Below the pieces are notes generated by a model, which saw only the letters and a program-made list of their open reading frames with translations, searched no databases and had not been told where the DNA came from. Positions 12,601 through 22,392 of a stretch of 64,000 bases of DNA are shown one piece after another. The stretch covers positions 5,480,865 through 5,544,864 of the forward strand of contig CP137683.1 of assembly GCA_037976565.1 (NCBI GenBank), given 5' to 3'. Source of the stretch: Mesocentrotus franciscanus (taxonomy: Eukaryota; Echinodermata; Echinoidea; Camarodonta; Strongylocentrotidae). Position numbers and translations under genes: made by a program. The first letter of the stretch is position 1, and the number at the start of each line of letters is the position of its first letter.

Positions 12601-15600
12601 AAAAACTAAGCGCACGCAATTTATATATCTTTATTTCATCTTCTTTTCTATTTTGTATTCTTTTGTTTTACCTTCAATACCTTGTCTCCTGATATATATA
12701 TCTTTTTTTCCCTTCTTGGCAATGGTTTTATTGAAAATTCATTTGGAGCCAAATGGCTGAATTGCAGAATTTTGTACATTGCGTAAAACCATAGAATACA
12801 AACATAAATAAACTACAGTGTACAGTAACATTATCCAGCTAATTGTATTAAGACTTGAGAGATAACACATAGTGGTTGAATTTTCTAAATAAATCAGTTA
12901 TACACCTAGCGGTACATAGAAATTATACAGTTCGCTAAACAAGGTACCCTTTGTCATGATGTCAAAAATCTGAATAAAAAACCCATCTCTGGAGTGTGGT
13001 TTTTTAAAACTTCAGCTGAAACCCTGCTGGTTTTTGCGGTGTAAATGGTCACTCTCAAATCATTAACCAGTGAATTAATCGACTGGTTTTTGCTCATGTG
13101 ACTCTCCTTCAGAGATGCCAACCTCTTGACACTAAAAAACAGACTGAATATCCTTTAAAAAAAAAAAAATCAGATTTTTGAGAGAAAACTCAGATTTTCA
13201 TGAAAACTTGACACTACCACTGGCCCGTTGGCCTCGCGCCAGTAAAATGTCAGAAAAATGTTTTACTGGTAAGAACGGGCAAAAATGTTTGCTCTTTCAT
13301 TAACATTTAATTAGAAAATTGTAAAGCTCCCGATTTCGCGTATTTCCAGCCCATGTAGGCCTGTTTAACATTTTTGTCAGGGTTTGGGGGGTTTACTTGT
13401 ACATGTTTCTATGCGATTCCGCGGTTTATATCTTTCTTTCTTTTTTCTTTTTTTGAAAGATGAAAAATCGTAATGGTATTATCGTATTTCACTTGTTTTA
13501 TCGTACTAAATACAATAAAATTGTACTGATTGGCATCTCTGCTCCTTGCTTCTGTGCAATCGCATGCAGAGCAGCAACAAGTGGCGCATGCGCACTAAAA
13601 ACCAGGATGAGCAAACACTTAACAGTTTTAACAATTTAACAGATGGTTTTTCAAATTGGTTTTTGGGAAGTGTAAATGGGCCTGATATGAAACACAAGGT
13701 CACTCACTTCCCATTGTAATCATATTGCTCTGAATCATATTACATTCTTCTGCCAAGAAACATTTTCCCATGCTCAAGTTCAAGTTCAAGTTCAAGCTCA
13801 CTTTACTCAATACTTTCTTTAAAAATATACAAAGGAAAACCAACATATAAAAGTTTAAAAATAATATCAATATATAACTTGAGAATAACACAAGCGGAGA
13901 AGACACATACATGTAGAACAAGGGGAATTTTTTTTTAAAACATGAAAGTATTTCGAGACAAGACAGGAAGGCGGGGCCTTATGTAAAAGTCTGTCTCCAG
14001 TGATTGTACATGTACATGTATAAACACTCATTGCCATGTTCACATTGGAAAATCAAAGTCAAAGTCTGCTACATACATGAATTAAGGCCTGGGGAAACAT
14101 GAATCAACAATGCAATTTTTTGGATTAACTCTAAAAATACTCAACTCACATCAGGACTCGATCTGCAGTAAATTTGTATTACAGGGGGTCCGGATAAAAA
14201 AAATTCATGTTTTTAAGCACGTGCCCCCTTTGTACATTGTAAATTTTGGGGGTCCTGAGTTAAAATTTTTAGGACTAGGTGTATTCGACACTTTTTGTGT
14301 TAAACCATGTACATACACTGAATTCAAATCTTAAAGAGAAGGTTCATTGCTTTAAAAAACTAACTTTATTGTCATTATTGCAAAGATAAAACTTTGATTG
14401 GACAAGGTTATCAAAATTCAATGCTTGGAAACTTTCAGTAATGATTATTATCAATTACAAAACGCCTAAATTCAGCCCCGGCATAGCACCTGAAAAGCTC
14501 TCCGATCGCTGCTGAAATGTGTGACGTCACATGTTGAACACGATTTGCACAAGCAGACGATGTCCCATGATATCTTACACATTTTCAGTGCCTGTTTTAT
14601 GATCTTCTCTTCAGTTATTTCTCTTACTTCACTACCCTCAGGCTAAATGTTTAATCTATTGCCTCACTCTAAACGGCGCGCATGGTATTATTTTGATGAA
14701 AAATGCAAGGATAAAAAAAATAAGGAATCCGTCGCTTGTAAATAAAATAAGACGCCATTGTATTTTCAGCTGCATACACCGCGGCAATCTCAAATTGGCA
14801 GTTTAGTCAGTGGATTGTGACGTAGTCGCGGATAACTCTCCTGTTTGACGTGTACAAAAATATCATTTTTTTTCTTTCTCCTAAGTGCTTTCTCCCATGG
14901 GACACTAATCAAAATATATTATGGATAGCACATAATAGGTCCGTCTTTATAAGCCCGGGAAATGAGCCTGAAGTTACAAATCGCGTGTTCATTAGCTCAA
15001 AACTCTAGCTCGAGAAATTTGCTCAGTGTTCGCGCATAGTGTGAGTCTTCGGGCTGGTGAAGACGGACCAAAAATAGCAGGCTATATTTGCCAAATAGCG
15101 GGCTATTTTGCAAACTAGCCCAAGATATCTTGGGAAGATTTCCCGACCAAATAGCCCGCTATTTGCATCTTCACCTGCCAAATAGCCCACTATTTCGTGA
15201 TCTGGCTAATTTCCCAGATCAGAAATAGCGGGCTATCAGGCCAACTCGGGCTGATGAAGACATGTACAGGTACATGTACATGTAAGTCCTTGAAAGAGAA
15301 AGGACCCTCCAGAATCATACATTTTAGAAAAATTAAAATTGTAGTCATTGTGTGTGTTGTAACAATTGGGAAAGTTGTTCATCACTACATCACAGAGACA
15401 CTACTGATTCAGCCAATCAAAGAGCCCATACCTTTTAGTGATTGTAAACAACTTTCGAAAATTCATAACTTTCTCATGTTTTGTCTGATTTCATTAAAAC
15501 TTTCACCAGTATGCTTATCTGATTTTTCTGCCTTGCTCTCTAGTTTGCTATCAAGGTTGGATTTCCCTTTAATTGCTCTCCATACATTCACGTTCATGTC

Positions 15601-17209
15601 TGCAAGGCTTGCAAGCATTGTACGAATGGGTCCCGAGGCTCTTTCATAAGAACAACAAGAACATCAAACCTTTTAGCCAGTTAAGACGACAGGAAATTTG
15701 TACATGAGTCGTATAACGATACATCATTTAAAGAATCATTGTACAGACCCTGTATATATAGAAATGAGCCTATAGAGAACAACATTGTATAAAGAAACTA
15801 GTTTTGAAGAAGTCATTGACACGACAGCTGGCCAATCATCAGTGCGTCCTCATGATAAGCCCCGCCCAGTTAAATGATTTTCATACGATACGACATTCAG
15901 ACTTGAATGGGACCCTGATTCTATATCGAGTTTTCGTTCGAAATGATGCTAAAACATGCCTTTCGCTTTTAATACGTTTTATTATAAGATTTTTTTTTAG
16001 ATGGCATTCACACTAGGAAAAAGAAAGTACTTATTTGAGCTCTACGATTCATGTATAGCTACATGTATACGATCAATTCTGCTAGTCTGAACGCACTGCA
16101 CTGCAAACACAGGGTAAGAAGAGGGCTCATCTCTTCATTTCTGTGACAGAGCAAGGTTACGGTAATTGGGTCATTCTATTTTCTACCCAAAGTACAGAAA
16201 CATGTTGTGACTCATACATGATACACACACGTTGTACACAAGTCAAACAGGTGCATAGTGCATAATTATTTGAGGACATACATACATGTACACATGTAGA
16301 TCTAAACACACTCTCCCTACCAGAAAGTAATTTTTTCTGGATATTAAGATTCTCTTTAAGTGAACGCTTTTAGAAACATTTACTTAAATTGTTTGCTAAA
16401 TTATATTTCCATTACTGTTGTTATCATCATTATTATTATCATTATGATTTTTTTTTTTTTTTTTTGGGGGAATTACTTAAAGCCTATCTGCACTAGTTTG
16501 GCCAGGAGGGATTAGACCTCACTGTATGGTCACTGACAGGTGGTTATCTCATCAAATCAGCTCTCAATTAACATAAGAAAGAGGGGACCATGGGGGATCA
16601 ACATGTACCACTTAGGCATTGTTTGCTATATAGAGGGCGCAAGTAGCTACATGTATAAGTAGTGCAGTGGGGCTTTAAGCCCTTATGTTTCTTCTCTCCC
16701 AGTGTAACTGAATGGGTTACATTTATATGCAGTTTGACAAACTCTTGGAGAGAAAGAGATACAAATAGATTTTTCACTTTAGATAGCAAACAGCATTACC
16801 AATATCTTTATTAACATTTTCAAAATCTAAACAAAATATTTTCAAGTACTGTAGCAGAATGTGTAGGTTCTTTATTCTACATAACTTATAATTATCAATG
16901 AAGTTCATTCATGCATAATATGCTATGCATGGTACCTGGTGGGATTTATTCATTATATGTTAGAAAGAAAATCATTGCAACCAATCACAAAGTGTAAACT
17001 ACTAATGATAATTGCATTTGTATACACTTGAGCTTTTTCTAAGCACTGTGCATAATTATGATCACCTTGGACAATGGACAATGGATTGAATTGCTATTCT
17101 GCCCATTCAGAGTTTTTCTTTTCTTTCTTTCTTTATTTTTCAATAATTAAAAAAAACAAACTATTTATTCATTCATTTATTATCATCATTATAATTATTA
17201 TCATTATTA

Positions 17210-17240
<31 letters not shown>

Positions 17241-19802
17241 TATTATTTTTCAATTGTTAATTTTAATTATTTAATATTATTTTTGCCAGGGGGGATGGGG
17301 TAGCGTTCCAGCTAGATTAATTGCATTTACGTACCATTGAACAAAAAAGACGAAAAAAACACAAAAATGGTTGCACTTACCAGATACCCCTGGGTAGAGA
17401 GAAGCAACATAGATAAAATGCCTTGCCTAAGGACCGATATTGTAGACACTGTGCTGGGAATCTCACCCACTACCTTTGCACCACCAGTCAAATGTTTTAA
17501 CCACTCACCAAAAAAAAACCTCTACACAATAATAATAAGGATATTGTATGATACATGTTAAATATATATAACCCTCATAATCATTACCGGGTACATGTAA
17601 ATGTACATGTATTACCTTTGATCCATGTTTCTTGTATTCTACCTTGAGTGTATCATACCCATGTTTCCTAAATGGGGGAGGCAGCCCACTTCTCGTCTTG
17701 ATATCTGAAATATTTGAAAAAATAACAATGATAATCATAATAGACCTCATGAAGTGGTCTTAAAGGAGAACTAACCCCAAAGAAAAAATTTAGTTGTTCT
17801 GAGAGATTTATTGTATTCTTGCCCATCAATCTAAAAGATTCCCCACCAAAGTGTATGAGAAAGGCATAAAGCAAGAATAAAGAACAGTTTCTCAGCAAGA
17901 CATGGGCATTGCAATTTACTTGATTGCATGACATACTCTGCAAAGTCGTTTATCAACTAAATGTATTCAAATCTATGTACAAATGCTTCCTTCCCAGGTG
18001 TTTGTGGTGTTGAAGCATTTCATTCACCTGCTATTATCCTTTGTATTCCAATTGCCAGAACGCAAATTGCATAAATAAGTTGGTGCTGTTCTGGGGTGAA
18101 GGTTTCACATAAATGATATAGTTTTTCAACCGCTATATTTTAGTTTTTTTTAATAAATGAGTTACAATTGTTACCCTATTATATATTTTTCACCAAATGT
18201 AATTTTTACCTTCTCGGCTATGATTTTCCCTCATTGAAAAGTAAAGGTTTTGTTATTGAATTAAAAAGTCTTTCCAATTAAAGCTTGGTGCATGACACAT
18301 GTACAACTCCGCCTGGTATGTCACATTTTCAAGAAAAAGGCTGCGCCCATGTCATGCTAAAAGGCATTACATAATGCCAATAAAGTTTGTAAGATTTATT
18401 GTACATCAAAAGGCAGGAATTCATCTCGTTTTTCAGAATACCTACACTTATTCTTTGGGGTTAGTTCTCCTTTAATAAGATATTGTTAGGTTGAAGAAAT
18501 CTCCTTTCTTTCTCTTTTTCTGTCTAATATATAACATGATCAAATTGACTCGGCCCAGAAGAAATGTCAACAAGTTGTCAAATACTAATTTCCATTTATT
18601 ACATACAATGAACAAATCAACAATCACAAAATCTAGTATATCACTCTTACATAAGATATATAAATGTATGTATATCACTATTTATTCAAATAATTAGTCA
18701 TGGCTGTTAAAATTTCTATAACATTCAGTCTCTAATTAATAATCTTATATAAAATGCAGTATCCAAGAACAAATCATCCAAAGGTTTATAAACTATTTCA
18801 TTCACCTGATAAGAATAATGAAACACTATTATTCTTATCAGGTGAATAAATAGTTTGTATAAAAGCACTTCAACTATGCATTAAATTTGGTTACATTACG
18901 AAAATAGCCTATTGTCAGAATGTATACCGCTGGCACTTGTGAGGAGCATACGTCACATCCGTACAGCAATATAAATGTTTTGCTCAAATACCGAAACAAA
19001 AATGGCTCTTAAAAATCACCTGATTGAAGTACGCCTGTGATATTTGGCAGTTTTAACCTTTGATTTATTTACAACATGTTATAATTTTTGAAAATCGGAG
19101 TGGACTTGGGCTTAATGTTTTCTGTAATTTGACAACTCTACCAAAAAATCTGATCATCAACAGAGAATTGGATGGTCAATATAAAGTAGGGTTGAATGCT
19201 CTCTATTCCAAACTTGTACAGGTGTATTCACAGATGAGGAAAGAATCTCTTTCCCACTGATTACATGTACATGTACATGTACATGTATATAAATTTCAAT
19301 TTTGGGCAAAAGTGATTTTACATTTTTTATCTTCTTCAAGTGGCCAGTGCCAGTGCTCAGTCATCAATGATCACAGAAATGAAAGAGAACATTACCAACT
19401 ATCATACTATTGACATTTATGTATATTTCAGTAGTTTAACTAATTATTATCAATATCATTTTATTGAAGAGGGGGTTGATATTGATTTCTTCTTCCTTCT
19501 TTTTTACACAGACTATAGTTTACACATGCAGACTGAAAGCTTCAGTCTCTTATATCAACAGTTGTTCGGGACACTGAGAGTCTGTCTTGCTCCACAGACT
19601 GCCTCTATGGGAAAGGCTGACAAATGTTAGTTCTGTTAAAGAATTTCTGTTTAGGTACACACCTACCTTCTTTTATTTTGTTCATCAACTCCTCCACAGT
19701 ATCATCCATGTTGACATTGTGCAAGACGATGTGTTTGATGTTTCGATGTAGAAATGAGCGGATCAGACGAATGGTTACTAACACTTCAGATGATCCTTCC
19801 AT
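9640..19802 (-). CDS. C2orf76: C2orf76 orthologue (UPF0538 family), four exons, 127 aa
   Basis: Spliced model, minus strand: exon 1 19667-19802, exon 2 17616-17704, exon 3 10840-10921, exon 4 9640-9716. All introns are GT-AG (phases 1, 0, 1). The sum is 384 bp, 127 residues plus TGA; the human protein is 126 by recall. Exon 1 gives VTIRLIRSFLHRN (residues 9-21). Exon 2 gives KTRSGLPPPFRKHGYDTLK (48-66). Exon 3 gives EDDDKLMLKPDQTLKACNI (84-102). Exon 4 gives NETELSFFNRKEYEQYK (104-120) and ends in Trp. Each block matches the vertebrate protein in order. The ATG at 19802 is chosen because it aligns with the human start; an upstream in-frame ATG would add an Arg-rich leader from CTT-repeat sequence. 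Its function is unknown; the N-terminal half has a ubiquitin-like look (inference). Introns of 1123, 6694 and 1962 bp carry MITEs, SINEs and microsatellites. Confidence 0.93.
10035..10228. repeat. CT-rich tract and (CAC/CAT)n microsatellite in C2orf76 intron 3
   Basis: A pyrimidine-rich stretch (about 9960-10110) runs into (ACC)n/(CAT)n trinucleotides at 10119-10230. Open frames reading poly-Pro, poly-Thr or poly-Gly come from this repeat. Confidence 0.92.
11339..11444. repeat. 106-bp palindrome with related half-site at 11207-11227
   Basis: The left arm begins TGGGGTGTTGCAAGAAAGTT and the right arm ends AACTTTCTTGCAACGCCCCA. The centre holds ATCGATTGCAATCGATTGC. A further copy of the right end, AACTTTCTGGCAACGCCCCA, lies at 11208-11227. 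It sits in intron 2 of C2orf76 and is probably a small fold-back element next to a remnant of a relative. Confidence 0.7.
12115..12285. repeat. purine microsatellite (GGAAAAAGA-type)
   Basis: Repeats of AGGAAAAAG pass into AAGAAG/GGAAGA units. The Lys-rich and Ser/Leu/Phe-rich frames on the two strands are repeat artefacts. It lies in intron 2 of C2orf76. Confidence 0.92.
12965..13690 (-). mobile_element. diverged copies of element family E (inverted, partial)
   Basis: 12968-13047 shares CCATCTCTGGAGTGT, TTTTTTAAAAC and TGTAAATGGTCACTC with 48395-48480. 13535-13690 matches the reverse complement of the left part of the element at 49004: TGCGCATGCGC, the GCTGCTCTGCATG block, GAAGCAAGGAG, and an end reading GTGTAAATGGGCCT. 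Boundaries are approximate. It lies in C2orf76 intron 2. Confidence 0.55.
14783..15575 (+). mobile_element. TTAA-family D copy interrupted by a fold-back element
   Basis: 14783-14942 matches the reverse complement of 3696-3840. 15283-15575 matches the reverse complement of about 3415-3690. In the copy at 3415-3901 these two blocks are contiguous. Here they are separated by about 320-340 bp of the fold-back family found at 46984-47306. The break falls after AATAGGTCC. The right end reads GGTTGGATTTCCCTTTAA. The left limit of this copy is not clear. The 150-codon frame at 15197-15649 is formed only by this mosaic. Confidence 0.65.
14945..15262 (+). mobile_element. fold-back element family F, copy 1
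   Basis: The right end reads AACTCGGGCTGATGAAGACA and the inside carries many copies of the palindromic word AAATAGCGGGCTATTT in both orientations. The length (about 320 bp), the CTGATGAAGAC end and the internal GATATCTTGGGA / GATTTCTTGGGA block match 46984-47306. It is inserted within a family D element. Confidence 0.65.
17165..17275. repeat. (ATT)n microsatellite
   Basis: An ATT/ATC trinucleotide run, about 110 bp, in intron 2 of C2orf76. Confidence 0.9.
17378..17512 (-). repeat. tRNA-derived SINE (family 2)
   Basis: Read on the minus strand it starts TTGGTGAGTGGTTAAAACAT (box A-like TGAGTGGTTAA), then GGTGAGATTCCCAGC (box B-like), then a tail with AAGGCATTTTATC. It lies just downstream of C2orf76 exon 2 on + coordinates, inside intron 2. 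Confidence 0.6.
17764..18471. mobile_element. TTAA-flanked MITE family C, 708 bp
   Basis: TTAA lies at 17760-17763 and 18472-18475. The inner edges AGGAGAACTAACCCCAAAGA and TCTTTGGGGTTAGTTCTCCT are perfect inverted repeats of at least 20 bp. There is no transposase frame. It lies in intron 1 of C2orf76, only 60 bp upstream (in transcript sense) of the exon 2 acceptor at 17704, so it arrived without destroying the splice site. Confidence 0.88.
18785..18861. repeat. 35-bp-arm hairpin
   Basis: TTTCATTCACCTGATAAGAA and ATTATTCTTATCAGGTGAAT are the cores of two arms (18785-18819 and 18827-18861) separated by about 7 nt. It would fold into a pre-miRNA-sized hairpin, but it may equally be a fold-back element. 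It lies in intron 1 of C2orf76. Confidence 0.7.
19263..19288. repeat. ACATGT tandem run
   Basis: About four copies of the 6-mer ACATGT. The same word is scattered throughout the window in ones and twos. Confidence 0.85.
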
Positions 19803-19989
19803 TTTTCTTCTTCTTCTTCTTCTTGAATAAAAACCTTCCAACAACTTCTTCCTACAAAGTCTGGTCTACATGCAGTATACAGGCATCACCAAAAGAGTAT
19901 CAAGGTACGTGGAAGTCAACTTCCTAAAAGGATACAAAAGATGGAGTGGAAGAAGAAACTCATAAGAAAAACTGTTACCTTAACATAAG

Positions 19990-20002
19990 GAGGTGGATGA
20001 TG

Positions 20003-20047
<45 letters not shown>
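19990..20047. repeat. (ATA)n microsatellite
   Basis: An uninterrupted ATA/AAT run of about 55 bp, 190 bp upstream of the C2orf76 start codon. Confidence 0.93.
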
Positions 20048-20119
20048 GGTCCATTTACATGTAACATGTATATGGCGCAGCTACTATGTGAATATAATCT
20101 ATTATATACCTCACTTTAG

Positions 20120-20460
20120 AAATCTAGCAATCTGATTGGTCGAAATTGGAGTCGTGATTTCAAGCCATGCCCCACTCACAGGGCATACAGTACGTGTAGC
20201 AATAGCCCACAGGGCCTAGTTAAAAGTTTCTACCCTCATCCTCATTATCCTGCGATGCCCATTGGTTTACTGCGATCCCCATTGGTTTGCGTGTTAAAAT
20301 TGTCTTTGTGCGAGCGCGGACGCCATACAGTGTTCTTTGTCTGCGATTCCCAAATGATTGAAACTTTCACTCATTTTTCAAGCGAAGATTAACAGACAGT
20401 GTTTCAGATTTTCTGTGATGTTTTAACAAATTTTTACTCACTAAAAGGCTAAGGTAAGAA
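20120..20460. promoter_or_regulatory. candidate bidirectional promoter with CCAAT boxes
   Basis: Four ATTGG words (inverted CCAAT boxes) occur at about 20138-20275, including CTGATTGGTC and CCCATTGGTTT twice 28 bp apart. These are followed by a locally CpG-richer stretch (GTGCGAGCGCGGACGCC) and a consensus donor AAG|GTAAGA at about 20455 on the plus strand. It lies between the minus-strand C2orf76 start and the plus-strand gene model at 24441. Its role is inferred; no transcript evidence is available here. Confidence 0.35.
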
Positions 20461-20497
20461 TTCTTGGTAGATTTTTGTATTAATTCGGCATATAATC

Positions 20498-20638
20498 ATA
20501 TCGACTGCTTTTACTCGAGGACTAGCTGTTTCTATATTCGCGGATAGTTGAATCCCCTGCTATCACGGGGTGATAGCAGGGAATTCAACTATCCCTTGAG
20601 CGTATAGAAACAGCTAGTCCTCTCGTAGCAGTCGATAT
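20498..20638. repeat. 68-bp-arm hairpin
   Basis: The arms 20498-20565 and 20571-20638 are nearly complementary around a 5-nt loop (CGGGG). They share ATATCGACTGC, GACTAGCTGTTTCTATA and ATAGTTGAATCCCTGCTATCA-type blocks. It resembles a fold-back element or a long dsRNA-forming stem. Confidence 0.85.
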
Positions 20639-20667
20639 AACTATACTGTGCTTAATACAAAGTATCA

Positions 20668-20866
20668 TATTATTACCTGGCTAATAAGGCGCTAAAGCCT
20701 TCAAGGAATTCTATCCTACCGGGTACCCATTTACTTCACCTGGGTTGAAAGTGGCAAATGTAGATTAATGTCCTGCCAAACGACACTGGCGCTGCGGCGG
20801 GACTCGAGCCGCAAACCATTTGGTCCACAATTCGGTGACATATCCATTAGACCAAGACACCTCTAT
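20668..20866 (-). repeat. tRNA-derived SINE (family 1), minus orientation
   Basis: Read on the minus strand: GAGGTGTCTTGGTCTAATGG (box A region), then GGCTCGAGTCCCGC (box B), then AGGACATTAATCTACATTTG and GGGTACC blocks shared with the copies at 40439 and 40963. It has about 200 bp and a degenerate tail. Confidence 0.8.
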
Positions 20867-21510
20867 ATGATTGTCAGAATATATTTGTTTTCCATTTAGT
20901 CAACGATGGATTCTAATAAAATGGATACAGTCTGGGTTTCTCTTTGAGTAGAGATAGATTCATTAAAATCGTGGTGGTGATCAAGATCCAATGTCATATT
21001 TCTATTGATTTATTCCTTAGTTATCATGGCACGGAATAAAATATGTTTACTTTTTCACCAATTTGACAATTCTATGAAAAGAGCATGTTTGATGACTTTT
21101 TTACACATGAAAAATTCCTCTATTCCTTTTTTAATACCTGTCTGACTCTGTCTCAAAACTTCACTGAATTGTTTTGATAGATTTTTTTTGTAATGCTCAA
21201 AGTTAAATAAGTACCTGTATATTTCCATAGTTTGAAGTAGCTCAACAAAGTTGCAAAGTACCATTGCATAAAAACAAAAATGATATTGCTATTTTTATTT
21301 GTATATTGTGTATGCCTACAGAAAGTGTGAATACATTTCCACAGAAGTAGAATACAGAACATTGTTACTATGGGTGCTTATGATACATGTATGTCATTTC
21401 ACTAATTTGTGATATTTTTTTCCACGGCTTCAGGTTCTTATCACTTCATATCCCATATTCTCCCTAAACGCGGCAAAACCGCAGCTTTTTTTTTTAAACG
21501 ATGCCTAGAG

Positions 21511-22385
21511 TAGGGTGTCTGATCGCGCACCCGATGTTGTGTGCTAAAATCCTTCCCATAGAGATTGCACGCAGCCCTATGCAGTCTACGTACATTGCGC
21601 GACCATGCAAAATTGGTCAATGTTTTTATCACCAAATCGAAATTCAAACCTAAATCGCTTGTGATCCTGAAGGTGAAACTCAATAAATGAGGTGTCATAT
21701 GAAAGAGCAGGTTTTTCTCCATATTTCCCAAAGGGGCTCACTGAATTCTAAAAATATCTTGATCAAAACAGCGATTTAAACATCGTTTCCATCGTAGCTC
21801 GATCTTTGCCACTTTCCTGAACCGAGCCCCCAGGCTTATGTAGGGCTAGACGTAAGGAAAATATCCCAGCACTTATTTTTCGCTAGCCCCAAGGGATCAC
21901 AAGCGATTACAGTTTGAAAATACCCTTCCCCACATTTTTCGGATCAGCTAAGCGGGAGGCGTGAGCTCGCGCCGGCCGAACCCATGGTGATAGCGTAAAA
22001 TCTGCACATGAATAAACATCGGACCGCATGTTTGCAAACCCGGAAGTGGGTGCCCATTGAAGACAATGGATTGCCGATCGCGCATCACTTAAGCAACACG
22101 CGTACGCTTGCAAGCGTATGTGTACGCTTGCATATTGCGCAATTCAGCTGTTGTGCTAAATTTAGCAAAACAACATAACTCTGCGTGTACGTCTTTTTCG
22201 TCGATTGTTACAAAAAATGGATGAATATTGTAGGGAATTGAAGGGGCTGTAACTTTTGATAGAAACATCGGTGAGTCTTAAAATTTGAAATGTATTATTC
22301 TGAGTGAATAATTTTTTCAATTATCCAACCATAATGGTGAAAAACGATCCAAAAGGGAAAATTGAAAAATCGTTCAGACACCCTA
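21511..22385. mobile_element. 875-bp non-autonomous DNA element with 7-bp target duplication
   Basis: The left edge TAGGGTGTCTGA is the exact reverse complement of the right edge TCAGACACCCTA. CCTAGAG directly flanks both sides (21504-21510 and 22386-22392). The inside contains palindromic blocks around GCGTACGCTTGC and only short frames with no transposase motifs. The 7-bp duplication is close to the 8 bp of hAT elements, so a hAT-like origin is possible but unproven. Confidence 0.85.
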
Positions 22386-22392
22386 CCTAGAG

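Noticed and set aside
15197..15649. 150-codon plus-strand frame
   Set aside because: It spans the junction between a fold-back element and a TTAA-family element, so it is a chance frame in mobile DNA.
21441..22113. Transposase remnant frames in the 875-bp element
   Set aside because: Frames of 96 and 68 codons have no DDE/DDD or zinc-finger pattern; the element appears non-autonomous.
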